Shown one piece after another: positions 33,425 to 44,246 of a stretch of 64,000 bases of DNA (its first letter is position 1; each line of letters starts with the position of its first letter). Made by a program: the position numbers and the translations under genes. The notes below the pieces were generated by a model, which was not told the DNA's origin, made no database searches, and saw only the letters and a program-made list of their open reading frames with translations. Location: the NCBI GenBank assembly GCA_964019695.1, contig OZ026522.1, positions 14,878,687 through 14,942,686 on the forward strand, read 5' to 3'. Source of the stretch: Loripinus fragilis. Its lineage: Eukaryota; Mollusca; Bivalvia; Lucinida; Lucinidae.

Positions 33425-35235
33425 CATACTATACTATGTTTGCTTTGGGAAAGGCGATTTATTGTTTTGGTGTGTAATATTATATGTTTACAAGAGGAAT
33501 TATTGTTTGAGAGTGGCATACTATGTTTGCAAGAGAAATTGTTGTTTTGGAGTGGGAAATACTATGTTTGTTTATTATTTTGGAGTGCGATATATAGAGG
33601 ATCTTACATGAGTGCTAATGTTTTATTGAATTTATTAAACGAGTTGAGGAAAAGAGATAAAATGCGAGGCTTGCCGAGCATTTTATCTCTTTTTCGCAAC
33701 GAGTTAAATAAATTCAATAATACAAGAGCACGAATGTTAGATTCTATTTATCATATGACAAATACTTTGTAATCTCATTTCTCGCGTAAAAATGTTATAA
33801 TTTTTGTCATTATGTACGCAACGTTGTTATGGACGTCATAACGTTTCCTGTAAATCGATAAACCACTAGTGGTTTACAGATTTTATTGCATGGCGTTATT
33901 TCACTCCCAGACGCGACGTCATATGATAAACTATGTTTACTAGGGAAGTCATTGTTTTTGAGTGCGGTACACTATTTTTTCAAAGTGTAATATTGTCTTA
34001 GATGATATACTATTCTTTAAAGGTAAATAATTCCTTTGTAGTCTGATATACTATGTTTAAAAGGAAACGTGTTCTTTTTTAGTGTGATATACTGTATTTG
34101 TCAAGAAAATTATTTTCTTGTAGTTTGATATACTATGTTTGCAAGGGGAATTATTCCTTTGGAGTGTGATATACTATGTTTGCAAGGGGAATTATTCATT
34201 TGGGTGTGATATGATATGTTTTCAAGGGGAATTATTCTTTTGGAGTGTGATATACTATGTTTACAAAGGGACATATTCTTTTGGAGTGTGATATACTATG
34301 CTTGCAAGGGGAATTATTCTTTTGGGTATGATATACTATGTTGTCAAGATGAATTATTGCTATTGAATGTGTTATACTGTGTTTGCATTAGGAACTACTT
34401 TTGTGGAGTGTGATATACTATGTTTGCACGGGGGATTAATTTTTTAGTGTGTTATATCATGTTTAAGAGGAATTATTGTTGTGGAGTGTAATACACTATG
34501 TTTGCACGGGGGATTAATTTTTTAGTGTGTTATACCATGTTTAAGAGGAATTATTTTTGTGGAGCGTGGTATACTATGTATGCACGGGAGATTAATTGTT
34601 TAGTGTGTTATTCCATGTTTAAGAGTAATTATTTTTGTGGAGTGTGGTATACTATGTTAGTATGAGAGATTATTTTTTAGTATGTTATACCATGTTTAAG
34701 AGGAATTATTGCTGTGGAATGTGGTCTAATATGTTTGCACGGGAGATTAATTGTTTTTAGTGTGTTATTCCATGTTTAAGAGTAATTATTTTTGTGGAGT
34801 GTGGTATACTATGTTAGTATGAGAGATTATTTTTAGTGTGTTATACCATGTTTAAGAGGGATTATTGCTGTGGAATGTGGTCTAATATGTTTGCACGGGA
34901 GATTAATTGTTTTTAGTGTGTTATACCATGTTTAAGAGGAATTATTTTTGTGGAGTGTAATACAGTATGTTTGCACGGGAGATTGATTTTTTTAGTGTGT
35001 TATACCATGCTTAAGAGGAATTATTGTTGTGGAGTGTGGTATACTATGTTTGCACGGGGTTTAATTTTTTTAGTGTGTTATACCATGCTTAAGAGGAATT
35101 AATTTTGTCCAGTTTGCAAGGGGAATTATTTGTTTGAAGTATGATTTACTATGATAGCATGGAGAATTGTTGTTTTAGATTGTTATATACTATGTTTGCA
35201 ATAGGAATTATTGTTTTTGAATTGGATACATTATT
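33425..35235 (+). repeat. Minisatellite, about 45-bp unit, ending at the exon 3 acceptor
   Basis: The unit is GTGTGATATACTATGTTTGC followed by AAGGGGAATTATTCTTTTGGA, with variants. A later sub-family uses GTTATACCATGTTTAAGAGG and TTTGCACGGGAGATTAATT. About 30 units, interrupted by family A copy 3 (33593-33930). Confidence 0.85.
33593..33930 (+). mobile_element. Family A foldback element, copy 3, inside a minisatellite
   Basis: Full length. Both flanks are units of the ACTATGTTTG minisatellite (GGAGTGCGATA on the left, ACTATGTTTAC on the right), so the element interrupted one repeat unit. Confidence 0.85.
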
Positions 35236-35245
35236 TTGCTTTCAG

Positions 35246-35344
35246 AAAGGGGATGCCGCCATTCATTTAGCAGCAAGATGTGGCCTCACTGACGTCATCG
35301 ACCAACTATGGCGTCATGGTGATTCTGTAACGAGGCCCAACCAG
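35246..35344 (+). CDS. Coding exon 3, ankyrin repeat
   Basis: It is 99 bp, 33 codons, phase 0, residues 45-77, with acceptor TGCTTTCAG and donor GTAAGT. The repeat starts KGDAAIHLAARCGLTDVI and matches the ankyrin consensus (G-x-x-x-x-H-x-A-A-x-x-G). The exon boundaries equal the repeat boundaries. The acceptor stands directly at the end of a long 45-bp-period minisatellite. Confidence 0.92.
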
Positions 35345-35689
35345 GTAAGTGTATTATTAGGAATACAGTAAAACCTGTCTAAAATGGCCACTCTCAAAAA
35401 GACCAAAAATTGGATTTAAAGACCAATTATCGCTTAATGCAGGTCAAAAGTTTTGCAGAATACTAGTAGTCAATAACTTCCTGTAAATATTGAAAGTTCA
35501 ATAAAACCCTCAATTTCCACTGCAACTTGTACTGAAACTGTTTTCAACGTAAAAATACATAAAAATGCGAACAAAATTGAAATGAAAAGCAGACGAAATT
35601 TAGGTACATTTAGTCAGGGGCTACCACCCATGGCTACCCATTTTCCACTCTTATTTTCCATCGATTCAGGTTGCGGCAGATTGCATGGT
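35345..35689. other. Intron DNA, nothing recognised
   Basis: It starts with ACAGTAAAACCTGTCTAAAATGG, a word that often begins old mobile repeats, but no partner end is visible. Confidence 0.3.
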
Positions 35690-35885
35690 TTAACCCTTAA
35701 AGCGCCGAGAGAAAAATGCATCTGAAATGTCGTCTGCCGAAGTCGTCTGCTGCAAATGATTTCCTAACATTACTGACAAATTAAGTATAAAAGCAAACAG
35801 CGTGGACCCAGAACAGACTGCTCCTATAGGAGCAGTCTGATCTGGGTCAACACTGTTTGCCATAGAGGCTTCTTAAACATTTCAG
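35690..35885. mobile_element. Family K/C element with TTAA-CCC end, truncated
   Basis: TTAACCCTTAAAGCGCCGAG at the left, GTCGTCTGCTGC, and an inner hairpin CAGACTGCTCCTATAGGAGC then AGTCTGATCTGGGTC. The right end is cut off by a family B-like repeat. Confidence 0.6.
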
Positions 35886-36085
35886 CAGACGGATCCAGAA
35901 AATTTCGCCAGGAGGAGAAGGGGGTGTCCTGACAACGTCTTTTTTCACAGAGAGGCCGTACGGACCTCCCTCGATTAGCTTATCGAGAGGCGTCCGTACA
36001 AGAATTTCTAAGAAAAACATATAGCCACTTGCGATTTTCCAGGGAGCCCGGATCCCCTGTCTCCCCTCTGGATTTGCGCATGAAA
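35886..36085 (-). repeat. Family B-like repeat, copy 5
   Basis: A minus-strand fragment ending with GGATCCCCTGTCTCCCCTCT then GGATTTGCGCATG. An inner inverted repeat pairs GTACGGACC with CGTCCGTAC. It interrupts a family K element. Confidence 0.5.
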
Positions 36086-36096
36086 ATGCTTGTATT

Positions 36097-36319
36097 TTAA
36101 CCCTTAAAGCGCCAATCACGGCTACAGCAGACGGAAAAATTTTGTGAGATCTTTCCTATTTTTCAAAGAAAATAAGGTATGATATTTCATGAGAATCGTC
36201 TGCTTACAGACGATTCGCATGAAATATCATGCCTTATTTGTTATTTTTGAAAAAGCAGCAAAATTTGAAATTGGCGTCTGCTGCAAATTATAGGTAGCGC
36301 AGTAGACTCTATGGGTTAA
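36097..36319. mobile_element. Family C MITE (piggyBac-like ends), copy 1
   Basis: TTAACCCTTAAAGCGCCAAT at the left, GGGTTAA at the right, and a central palindrome TCATGAGAATCGTCTGCTTA / CAGACGATTCGCATGAAATA. TTAA at both ends plus CCC termini fit piggyBac-type target choice. Confidence 0.7.
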
Positions 36320-37119
36320 GTTCCATTGCCGTCCACTTTACACAGTCTGGATCCCCGGGTCATTCAAACTTTATGAAGCGACGAAATTCATCCTAGTGGG
36401 GAAATGGTTAGTTTTTCGGATATTTCTGTAAATTCGGTAATTCTACACGTGTACGCAAAAACGCATGTGCGTACAACTCAGTGCCGCAAGTATAGGGTCT
36501 TATCTTAAGCTATTTAATTTGACCTTTGGAAGAAAACTACAACTAATAGTGTTTACTTGCATGTCTTGAGCGCTTATTTGAGCCCTGCGAAATTTTCAAA
36601 AACCATTTTACGCAACAGGGCTTCACCCCACACCCCAACAAGGGGTTGTATCCCCAGACCCCCTTTAGAGTGCTAATTCTATAAAATGTCTCTGGTATGC
36701 ACCTGAAAAAAATGATTTGTAAGTTCTAGCCTGGCTTTCATATTTTTTTAATATTTGATTTTCACTTATTAATGTTATTGTTAAGGATTAGCTCGTGATT
36801 CTTTTTAAATATGGAACCTGATATGATAATTTTGTTTTTCTGACTGAAGACGTCGACGTCTTTGCACGCTAGGTATTATGTTTATTGTCCTTTGCTGATT
36901 TTTTTATTTCGAATCGAAGTTTAAAAACTTTCTTTCAGGAATACCACCAGCGTGTCAAACCATTTGGATCCAGATATGGGCTAGATATTTTGTAAGGCAT
37001 GACCTGGGACCAACCTGTACATAGTTGACGACGCTAGCAGGCAAATGCTTGAAAGCTTTGTCCCTGATTTGTGTGAAATCAATACCAGCAAATCAAATAA
37101 ACCCAATAATGCTTATTGA
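36320..37119. other. Intron DNA, nothing firm
   Basis: Near 36945-36990 AGGAATACCACCAGCGTGTC then AAACCATTTGGATCCAG is a piece of a family K element. Otherwise no repeat or exon is seen. Confidence 0.35.
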
Positions 37120-37120
37120 A

Positions 37121-37365
37121 TATGAGCCATGGCATGAGATTTCCACAATGTGGTATGTGCGACCAGCAAAGCCTCAGATCAGCCTGCGCATGCGCGCAGT
37201 CTGATCAGAGCCTTTGCTAGTCGCTTAAATATTGTATGAGTGTTAAGCTACTGACCGAACATCATTTTGAGTGCCTAAGCTTAAAAGAAGGCTGCACGGA
37301 CTCGTCTGAGTCTACACTTGCAAAATGCCACATTGTTGGAAATCACATGTCACGGCTCAATTATG
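37121..37365. mobile_element. Family L MITE, copy 1
   Basis: The left end is TGAGCCATGGCATGAGATTT, the right end CATGTCACGGCTCA, and the inner palindrome CAGCCTGCGCATGCGCGCAG. Size and ends fit an abundant bivalve MITE type. Confidence 0.7.
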
Positions 37366-37534
37366 TTTGTCAATCTTGATTTAGAACAGATAAAATTGTT
37401 AAATGATCGAATGTCATGCGGGTTTAGAAAGGTATACAACACCCATTATTTAGATTGCAAATGTCTATACATGTAATGTGAAGATAATAAACAATAACAT
37501 CGAAGTTTTTCCTCTCATGTGTCATTGTATTGCG

Positions 37535-37695
37535 CGGATCCAGAGGGAGAGGGCAATGGGTCCGGAACCCCTTCCCATTGGAAAATCACAAGTGGCTTTA
37601 GGTTTCCTTAGAAATGCTGGTACGGACCCCCTTCCTCTCTATAAGGTCAAATTGCGTCTCGAGGGAGGTACATGCGTGCCTCTGAGAAAAAAGTT
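37535..37695. repeat. Family B-like fragment
   Basis: GCGGATCCAGAGGGAGAGGG then CAATGGGTCCGGAACCCC and GGTACGGACCCCCTTCC. No hairpin is present. Confidence 0.45.
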
Positions 37696-37775
37696 TGTTG
37701 ATTAAACCTGACGAAATTGTCTGTTTTGAGCTTCTCAGAAAGGAAGTCAACTGATTAATTTATAAGAAGTACCTA

Positions 37776-38001
37776 CTGTCATGCCAGGCAAGAGTGACAG
37801 TTACATCATTTTTGGTTTACAAAGTTATCAAGGACTGAGAATCGATAGATCTTTTGTGTATTAATCCTATCCGCAGGATACGATTAATACACAAATGATT
37901 TATCGATTTGCGTTAGCTCAAGTGGAGTGTACAAGTTAATGTTTTACTTACTAATAGTAAACAAAATATTACGTCACTGTCACTCTTGGTTGGCACGACA
38001 G
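37776..38001. mobile_element. Family H MITE, copy 1 (TA target)
   Basis: CTGTCATGCCAGGCAAGAGT at the left and ACTCTTGGTTGGCACGACAG at the right, flanked by TA on both sides. The central hairpin is TGTATTAATCCTATCC / GGATACGATTAATACAC. Confidence 0.78.
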
Positions 38002-38029
38002 TAATTCTTATCAAAGTTTACGTTTTATT

Positions 38030-38225
38030 CCATTTACTCTTTGCGTGCTGGGTAATTTCCGAGTATATATTGTCGTCTTCCCACTTTTCTTAAAAGTTTT
38101 TTTTTTCAAAAAGTTCGTTCAGGAACACCATCAGAGGGCTGAATGATTTGAATCCAAATCAGGACTTCTGTCGGTCCTGATTTGGGTCCAAATCGCTTGC
38201 AACGACAAAAGTCGCCGCTAGCAAG
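38030..38225. repeat. Family K element
   Basis: TTTACTCTTTGCGTGCTGGG at the left, AATCAGGACTTCTGTCGGTC then CTGATTTGGGTCCAAATCG in the middle, and CAACGACAAAAGTCG near the right. Confidence 0.5.
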
Positions 38226-38504
38226 AAAATACATGTAATATCCTTGTGGACATTGGATAAGAGGGTCTTTGCAGTTGATGCTAATACTATCAAAGTCTCT
38301 TGAACAGTTTTGCATTCTGACCAGCCCAAAACAGGCTGATCTGAGTAATAGTTGTTCGCATACCCCCAGAAACATACCGTGCTTCACATAATGATGGCGT
38401 TTTATGACTAAAATGAAGGATTTCGAAATTGATCAAACATATATATCTGTGTCGGAATATTCATTTCAAGATTTGTTTGTATATCGGTCTTTGGGGTCAA
38501 GAAC

Positions 38505-38719
38505 TTAACCCATAAAGCGCCACCTATTTTTTGCAGCAGACGACAATTTAAAATTTTGCCGCCTTTTCAAAAATTACAAATAAGGCATGATATTTCACGA
38601 GAATCGTCTGCTGGCAGACGATTCTCATGAATTATCGTAACTTATTTTTTTCGAAAAATGGGAGGGATGTTGAAAAAATTGTCGCTTGTTGCAGTCGTGA
38701 TTGGCGCTTTGAGGGTTAA
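38505..38719. mobile_element. Family C MITE, copy 2
   Basis: 215 bp including TTAA at both ends. The left is TTAACCCATAAAGCGCCACC, the right GGCGCTTTGAGGGTTAA. The central palindrome ACGAGAATCGTCTGCTGGCA / GACGATTCTCATGAA is well kept. Confidence 0.8.
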
Positions 38720-38869
38720 AGTTAAGGACGATCTTATTTTTTAAAAAAAATCGCGATTGTAGTTTTCGGCCCTGTATGCAAAGTCATTCTTATATCTGCA
38801 TGCGCAGATATATAGTGAGTCTTGATGCTTATTTTGTTGGTCCGAACCTTCATCATAGGGCCAGTTAAG

Positions 38870-39005
38870 CAAAAATATTTAGCGTAAAATTGCGATTATT
38901 TTCTTATCCATAAGTTCAAACATGTATGAGACGGTTCTTTTGAGTACTCACAATATATGTTTTGGTTGAGAAATAAGAAATCCAATTTTCAGTTACGCAT
39001 TCTTT
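38870..39005 (+). repeat. Family G repeat, copy 4
   Basis: GTATGAGACGGTTCTTTTGA, then CAATATATGTTTTGGTTGAG. One hairpin arm is lost. It ends about 165 bp before exon 4. Confidence 0.55.
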
Positions 39006-39169
39006 TCTGGGGCCTGTTTCATGTATGTCACATCTTTGCATGTGCGGGCAGTGAATGCTCTGGCGAATCTACGACGGTTCGTCTGAGCCAATTAGCTGCT
39101 TGCAAATAGGATACGAACTAAAATCTCACGAATTGGCCATTATTAAAAGAAATGCTTGTATTTCCACAG

Positions 39170-39268
39170 AACAGCAACACTCCACTGCACTATGCGGCAA
39201 GGAATGGTCACATGACTACAGTGAAGTATTTGAGAGAGAAAGGAGCAACAATGAACGATAAAAATGAG
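39170..39268 (+). CDS. Coding exon 4, ankyrin repeat
   Basis: It is 99 bp, phase 0, residues 78-110. It starts NSNTPLHYAARNGHMTTV and is the closest match to the ankyrin consensus in the gene (TPLHYAARNGH). The acceptor is TTTCCACAG. The donor GTAGAT is weaker than its neighbours, but its position exactly preserves the 33-codon unit. Confidence 0.92.
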
Positions 39269-39281
39269 GTAGATTAAATCA

Positions 39282-40135
39282 CAGGAGCTTGAAGTTCGTT
39301 CCTTATTTAACTTTTATAGTCACAAAACCAAAAGCTCACATTGTCATTAACTGTCCGCAATGACACCGTGAACTCTTGGTTTTGAGGCTATAGTAATGAC
39401 ATTGTGAGCTTTTGGTTTTTAGGCTATAGTAGTGACACTGTGAGCATTTGGTTATGAGGCAAAAGTTATGACACAGTGAGCTTTTGGTTTTTAGGCCATT
39501 GTAGTGACATTGTGAGCATTTGGTTTTGAGGCTATAGTAATGACACTGTTTCGTAGTCTGGTTCCCTCCCCTAGATCTACCCATCTAGGGTCAGGTAACG
39601 TGTATTTTATTACAAGTAGAGAATCCTACTCATGCAACTGCGCATGCTCCAGAAAAGATTTTTCAACACAAACATCAGATTTTTTTCAGTTGTTATAATT
39701 TGATAATTAAGCAAGAGAAAAAAAAACTCCCAGAAAAAAACCCTTTATAAAACGGCTAGTTTTAAAAAATGCACTTTATGTCAAGGGTATTTTCCAATGC
39801 CACGTCACTCATGACGTCAGTGTGTATGCTATACGTAGGCGCAATGGCGAATACACGTTACCTGTCTTAATATGCTGACAAGCTATTAAAGGGAGAGAAC
39901 CAGTCTAACTGTTTCGAGGCAATAGTAATGACACTGTGAGCTTTTGGTTTCGAGGCTATAGGAATGACACTTTGAGCTTTTGGTTTTGATGTTATAGTAA
40001 TGATAATGTTAGCTTTTAGTTTTGAGGCTATAGTTATGACACTGTTTTGAGGCTATAATAATGACAATGTGAGCTTTTGGTTTTGATGCTATTGTAATGA
40101 CACTGTGGGCTTTTGGTTTTGAGACTACATATGGT
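39282..40135 (+). repeat. Family F-derived minisatellite, unit about 36-39 bp, with a nested MITE
   Basis: It begins like the family F MITE (AGGAGCTTGAAGTTCGTTCC, AAAACCAAAAGCTCAC). The internal piece GTGAGCTTTTGGTTTTGAGG then CTATAGTAATGACACT repeats about 13 times. A 354-bp element (39554-39907) splits the array. A minus-strand cysteine-rich frame (QCHYYSLKTK repeats) is a by-product. Confidence 0.82.
39554..39907. mobile_element. Mutator-type (MULE) MITE with 9-bp target duplication
   Basis: Flanked by ACTGTTTCG at 39545-39553 and 39908-39916. The termini TAGTCTGGTTCCCTCCC and GGGAGAGAACCAGTCTA are inverse with 2 mismatches in 17. 354 bp, no coding frame. The 9-bp duplication is typical of Mutator-like elements. 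Confidence 0.82.
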
Positions 40136-40304
40136 GATATAATGACTGAACCACAAGGTCCTGTGAATAAGTATATAAACACTTACCCATCCCAAAGTCT
40201 TGTGGTTCTGGATCAGTATGTAATTTTTACCAATGACAGGAGACTGGGGTCGCATCCTATGAGTCATGGAGAAGTAATCAAAACCACATAAACCTCTTTT
40301 TTGG

Positions 40305-40390
40305 GACATGAGCAAACAGTGGAGACCCAGATCAGACGCCACAGAACGTGGCCTCTGGTCTGGGGCTCACCTGTTTGCTTTCAGAAAAAT
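40305..40390. repeat. Family K core hairpin
   Basis: GAGCAAACAGTGGAGACCCA, GATCAGACGCCACAGAACGT then GGCCTCTGGTCTGGGGCTCA. Only the hairpin centre is present. Confidence 0.5.
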
Positions 40391-41520
40391 CTGTTAAAAT
40401 TTGAATATAAATGAAAAATACCATCCAAAAACACTTAAAACGGAAATGGACTGGTTCAATTGCTAAGGGTTATTCATTGGCCTTGGACAACAGTCAGTGT
40501 TATATTAGAAGTTAATTTTGCAGTAGTTGAACTGTAAAAATATATACTCCTCAAAATAATCGAAGGACCAATAGTACGAATGATTTTGTAGAACATATTT
40601 TGAAAATCAGTTTAATGGTCTAGTCTTAATTTTCGGAGGTCATTCGATTGCCAAAACCAGCAATTTAGGTGTCAAAATGATGACAACAGAATACTAATCT
40701 AATCAATCGCCAAATATGCTTTTTTGCGACAGGAAGTGCTGTTTGTATTAAAAATGGCGCTGAAATGCAATTTGGTTAATCTACATGCAGGCACTTTTGG
40801 TGTTGTCACCTCAACAGTTTGAGTATATTGGAGTTCTGTGGTCATCAATTTTACAATGAAAACGCTGTTTTGAGAAATGACCATCTAGCCGGTAAAAAGG
40901 AGTGCTAATGTTGCAGTCCACAATTTCGCAGTAATGGCCCTGGGATAAGTTTTAGATATCAAGGGGTAGGACTGTATGTCAGTTTGTAAAATGTTTTTTC
41001 TTCTTAATGTAATGAAGAAATGTTGAATTGCACCTGGCAGAGTCTTAGCCAGCAGAGAGAAAATGCATATTGTCAGTGCCACTTGACTTTGTATGTTTGA
41101 AGGATAGTATGAAATTCTTGAAGTTTGAATGGCTGTCCAGTTTTGCCGTATTCATATTGGTGCATTGAGGTAGCAGATGTGTGCTTAAAAATCAAAACGG
41201 ATAATTAATGGTGAATTGCTGATATTCTTATTTCTCAGAATGTGTCTGCTGGCAAATTGTCTTAATTCATGAATTTTTCTGTATTTTGGGAGTGATAAAC
41301 TTTTGAAAAGGTGTCTTTTGGGCTTAAAATAAGCCATTTTCACAAGGGATAGGGCTTAATTTACATGCATAAAACAACAAAGTGTGTTCTTATAAATAAC
41401 TTTTATTTTCATAAGTCATTGTGATGCATGCCTGGAGTGTAATGCAACCTAAGGAATGTTGCTAGTGTTAATTGAGATTTGAAACCAGCACAACCATAAG
41501 CTTATCCAATCATATTTCAG
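40391..41520. other. Intron DNA, nothing recognised
   Basis: Low repeat content, no exon-like island apart from exon 5 at its end. Confidence 0.3.
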
Positions 41521-41619
41521 GATGGTGACACACCTCTACATTTCGCTGTTATGTATCAACCAATGGACTTTGTAGAAAAACTTGTCGAGTATGGTATGAA
41601 AGTCAATGCTCAAAACGCA
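41521..41619 (+). CDS. Coding exon 5, ankyrin repeat
   Basis: It is 99 bp, phase 0, residues 111-143, beginning DGDTPLHFAVMYQPMDFV. The acceptor is ATATTTCAG and the donor GTAAGT. The usual A-A-x-x-G turn is replaced by A-V-M-Y-Q, a mild departure from the consensus. Confidence 0.92.
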
Positions 41620-41769
41620 GTAAGTCACGTCATTATATCATACACATACATATTTCAAAGTTGACTCGTGTTAGTTTTGTAGCATAGAGATATAATGAAA
41701 ACGTATAAACATAGATACTTTGATGCTGTTTAGATGCTATATTGTAATTTGTGAGGAAATGTCTCATGT

Positions 41770-42045
41770 GCGGATCCAGAGGGGGGCAGTGGGTCCGGAC
41801 CCCCTGAAAAATCACAAAAATATAGGGTTTCTTGGCAATCTGGTCCAGATCCCCTGAAAAATCCCAAAGCTACCAAGCTAGCATTCAAAGTTGGGCCATC
41901 ATTGGTATGCCAGTGAAACGCCATTCAAATGGCGTTTCCCTGGTGGGCCGATGATGGCCCAATTTTAGTTGTATTTGGATCCACTCATTAACTAAAAAAG
42001 AAAAACACTTGGATCCCCTCTGAAAAAACTTTCTGGATCCGCGCA
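41770..42045 (-). repeat. Family B repeat, copy 2
   Basis: Minus-strand copy: GCGGATCCAGAGGGGGGC, then GGTCCGGACCCCCTG, a palindrome GCCAGTGAAACGCCATTC facing ATGGCGTTTCCCTGGTGGGC, and a second GGATCCGCGCATAT-like end. Two family members may be joined. Confidence 0.65.
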
Positions 42046-42424
42046 TATATCTGATAATTTTGTAGGAGGCAACCAATCCTTTCAAACGTTATTTTATAGA
42101 TAATGCATTACGTATAAAAATTAAAGTGCATACGTAATGAACCACTGATTATCCCACGTTTAAAAAGAAGAAAAAATACACCAACAAAAACATAAACAAA
42201 AATAACAACTAAACAAAAACAAAACAAAAACACAAATAGCCACGTAAATAAACTTTAATATAGTAAATTTACATTAAGATTAAATTACAGAAATTCTTTC
42301 TCAGAGGTTGCATACAAAATTCAATAAACAAAAGTCGTGAGAAATGTGTAAATTATTGAAACCTTTGCAATTTGCACAGATTTCATATTTTGCGCATTTT
42401 CCATGGTCCTACACCCTTAAATGT

Positions 42425-42466
42425 TTTATCATATGACGTTGCGTCTGGGAGCGAAGAAGCGCCATT
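42425..42466 (-). repeat. Family A 3'-end fragment
   Basis: About 40 bp, TTTATCATATGACGTTGCGTC and the next bases, identical in layout to the family A 3' end. The rest is absent. Confidence 0.6.
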
Positions 42467-42535
42467 CAGAGAATTTATGTCCCCCACCACTTAATATTTA
42501 TCTTAAAATATATGAGCTGTCATGAAACAAGTAAG

Positions 42536-42912
42536 TTAAAGCTGCATAGTCTGTAACGTTTGATATTTTAATTTTAGAAATAATGTTTCTATTTTTCAAG
42601 AATACAGCAAAAATACTCAAATTCAGGTAAACATTTTTACCATTTTCGTAAATCTTTACAAATTATCACTATTAAAACAACAGCATTTATGTTAAAATCA
42701 CTGTCCAGAAATATTGGAGGGACGTAAATAATTACAAACAAGAGAAACAAAACAGCTGTTTTTATAAGATAATTCAATTTTCCATGCAGTTTTCAGCTGT
42801 ACTGAAGATATTTAGTGTGAAAACATAACTTAATTCTATTTTTACTAATGATTTAAAAAGAAAAGATTTTTTCTTCGAAAAATGTTCAAAGTTACAGACT
42901 AAGCCTCCTTAA
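42536..42912 (+). mobile_element. Family T MITE, copy 2
   Basis: It is 377 bp, the same ends and orientation as copy 1, in the intron between exons 5 and 6. Confidence 0.78.
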
Positions 42913-42999
42913 ACTGACTAAGTACACAAAAAAGAAAAAGACAGAGAATTTAATCCTAAATACATTCATATCTTGATTGTAATAAACGCCTAAAAAGCG

Positions 43000-43735
43000 A
43001 CTAAACTCAATTTGTGAACAAAGTAAATTTGTGAACAAAGTAACAAAAACTAATCTGAGGATTATATCCAAACAATGTGCATATCTTTAGACCATGACCT
43101 AAACACCTGTAAAGTTACAAACTGTAGAGGAAACTGTAGGAGGAGCTCCATACAAAAGATACTTAGTATCTATTTACTTCAGCTGGAAAAATGACTAAAT
43201 TTTTTTTGTGAAAAAAGTGACAAAAATAATCTGAGGGTGATATCTTAACAATATGCACATCTTCAGACCATGACTTAAACACGTATAAAGCGTCAAAGGA
43301 ATTGGAGTATCTATTTACTTCAGCAGGAAAAGTGACTAAGTTAATTTTGCAAAAAGAGTGACAAAAATTATCTGAGGATAAAATCAAAACAATATGCACA
43401 TCGTCAGACCATGACCTAAACATCTGTAAAGTTTCAAAGGAATCTGAGTAAAAGTGTAGGAGGAAATCCATACACAAGATGCATAGTATCTATTAACTTC
43501 GGCTGGAAAAATGACTAAGTCCATTTTGTGTAAAAAGTGACAAAAATAATCTGAGGATAACATCCAAACAATATGCACATCTTCAGACCATGCCCTAAAC
43601 ACATGTAAAGTTTCAAAGGAATCAGAGTAAAACTGTACTAGGAGTTGCATACCCACGGTACCTACTACTTGAAGAGGGATGGAAGGATGGAAGGAAGGAA
43701 GGAAGATAAGCCAAATACTATGTCTCCTCGCTTTT
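43000..43735 (-). repeat. Tandem repeat, about 150-bp unit
   Basis: The unit words are CAATATGCACATCTTCAGAC, CATGACCTAAACACCTGTAA and AGTGACAAAAATAATCTGAG. Units start near 43010, 43185, 43330 and 43510, followed by a GGAAGGAAGGAAG run (43680-43710) and an end CTCCTCGCTTTTCTTTGAAA. Confidence 0.78.
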
Positions 43736-43762
43736 CTTTGAAAAGGCGGGGGACAATAAAAC

Positions 43763-44051
43763 CGATAAACCACTAGTGGTTTACAAATATTTTGCAAACG
43801 TTATTATGTCAATAACAAGGTTGCATTCATAATGAAAAACTTATAATATTTTTATGCCAGAAATGAATTTTTAAAGGAATCTTAATGTCGTATAATTAAT
43901 AGTATATAGAACTCGTGCTTTGTATTATTGAATTTATTAAACTCAATGCGAAAAAGTGATAAAATGCTCGGCAAGCCTCCATTTTATTTCCTTTCCTCAA
44001 CTCATTGAATAAATTCAATAAAACATGAGCACTCAAGTATGATCCTCTATA
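43763..44051 (-). mobile_element. Family A foldback element, copy 4, against the exon 6 acceptor
   Basis: A minus-strand copy lacking its 3' end beyond the CCACTAGTGG palindrome. Its 5' end (GATCCTCTATA as written) stops at 44051, and exon 6 begins at 44068. The hairpin is more diverged than in other copies. Confidence 0.82.
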
Positions 44052-44067
44052 TATTTATATTTACCAG

Positions 44068-44166
44068 AAAGGAGAAACTCCACTTCATGTTGCAGTAGTT
44101 CACAACAGAACTGAAGCAATGGAAGCTCTTCTGGTATGCCATGCAAATCCAGACATTGTAGATAAG
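44068..44166 (+). CDS. Coding exon 6, ankyrin repeat
   Basis: It is 99 bp, phase 0, residues 144-176, beginning KGETPLHVAVVHNRTEAM, with donor GTAAGA. The acceptor region is unusual: only 16 bases separate the exon from the 5' end of a family A foldback element, so the branch point of this intron must lie inside the transposon. Confidence 0.92.
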
Positions 44167-44246
44167 GTAAGAGGCCAGTAAGCAAGTAACGTCGAAACAG
44201 CGTTTTGTCTCTTCTTGGATTGTTAGGATAAAGAGACATTATTTTA

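Noticed and set aside
39336..39584. Cysteine-rich repeat protein (QCHYYSLKTK units, minus strand)
   Set aside because: It is produced by a 36-39-bp minisatellite whose unit length is a multiple of three, and it overlaps a MITE at the end.
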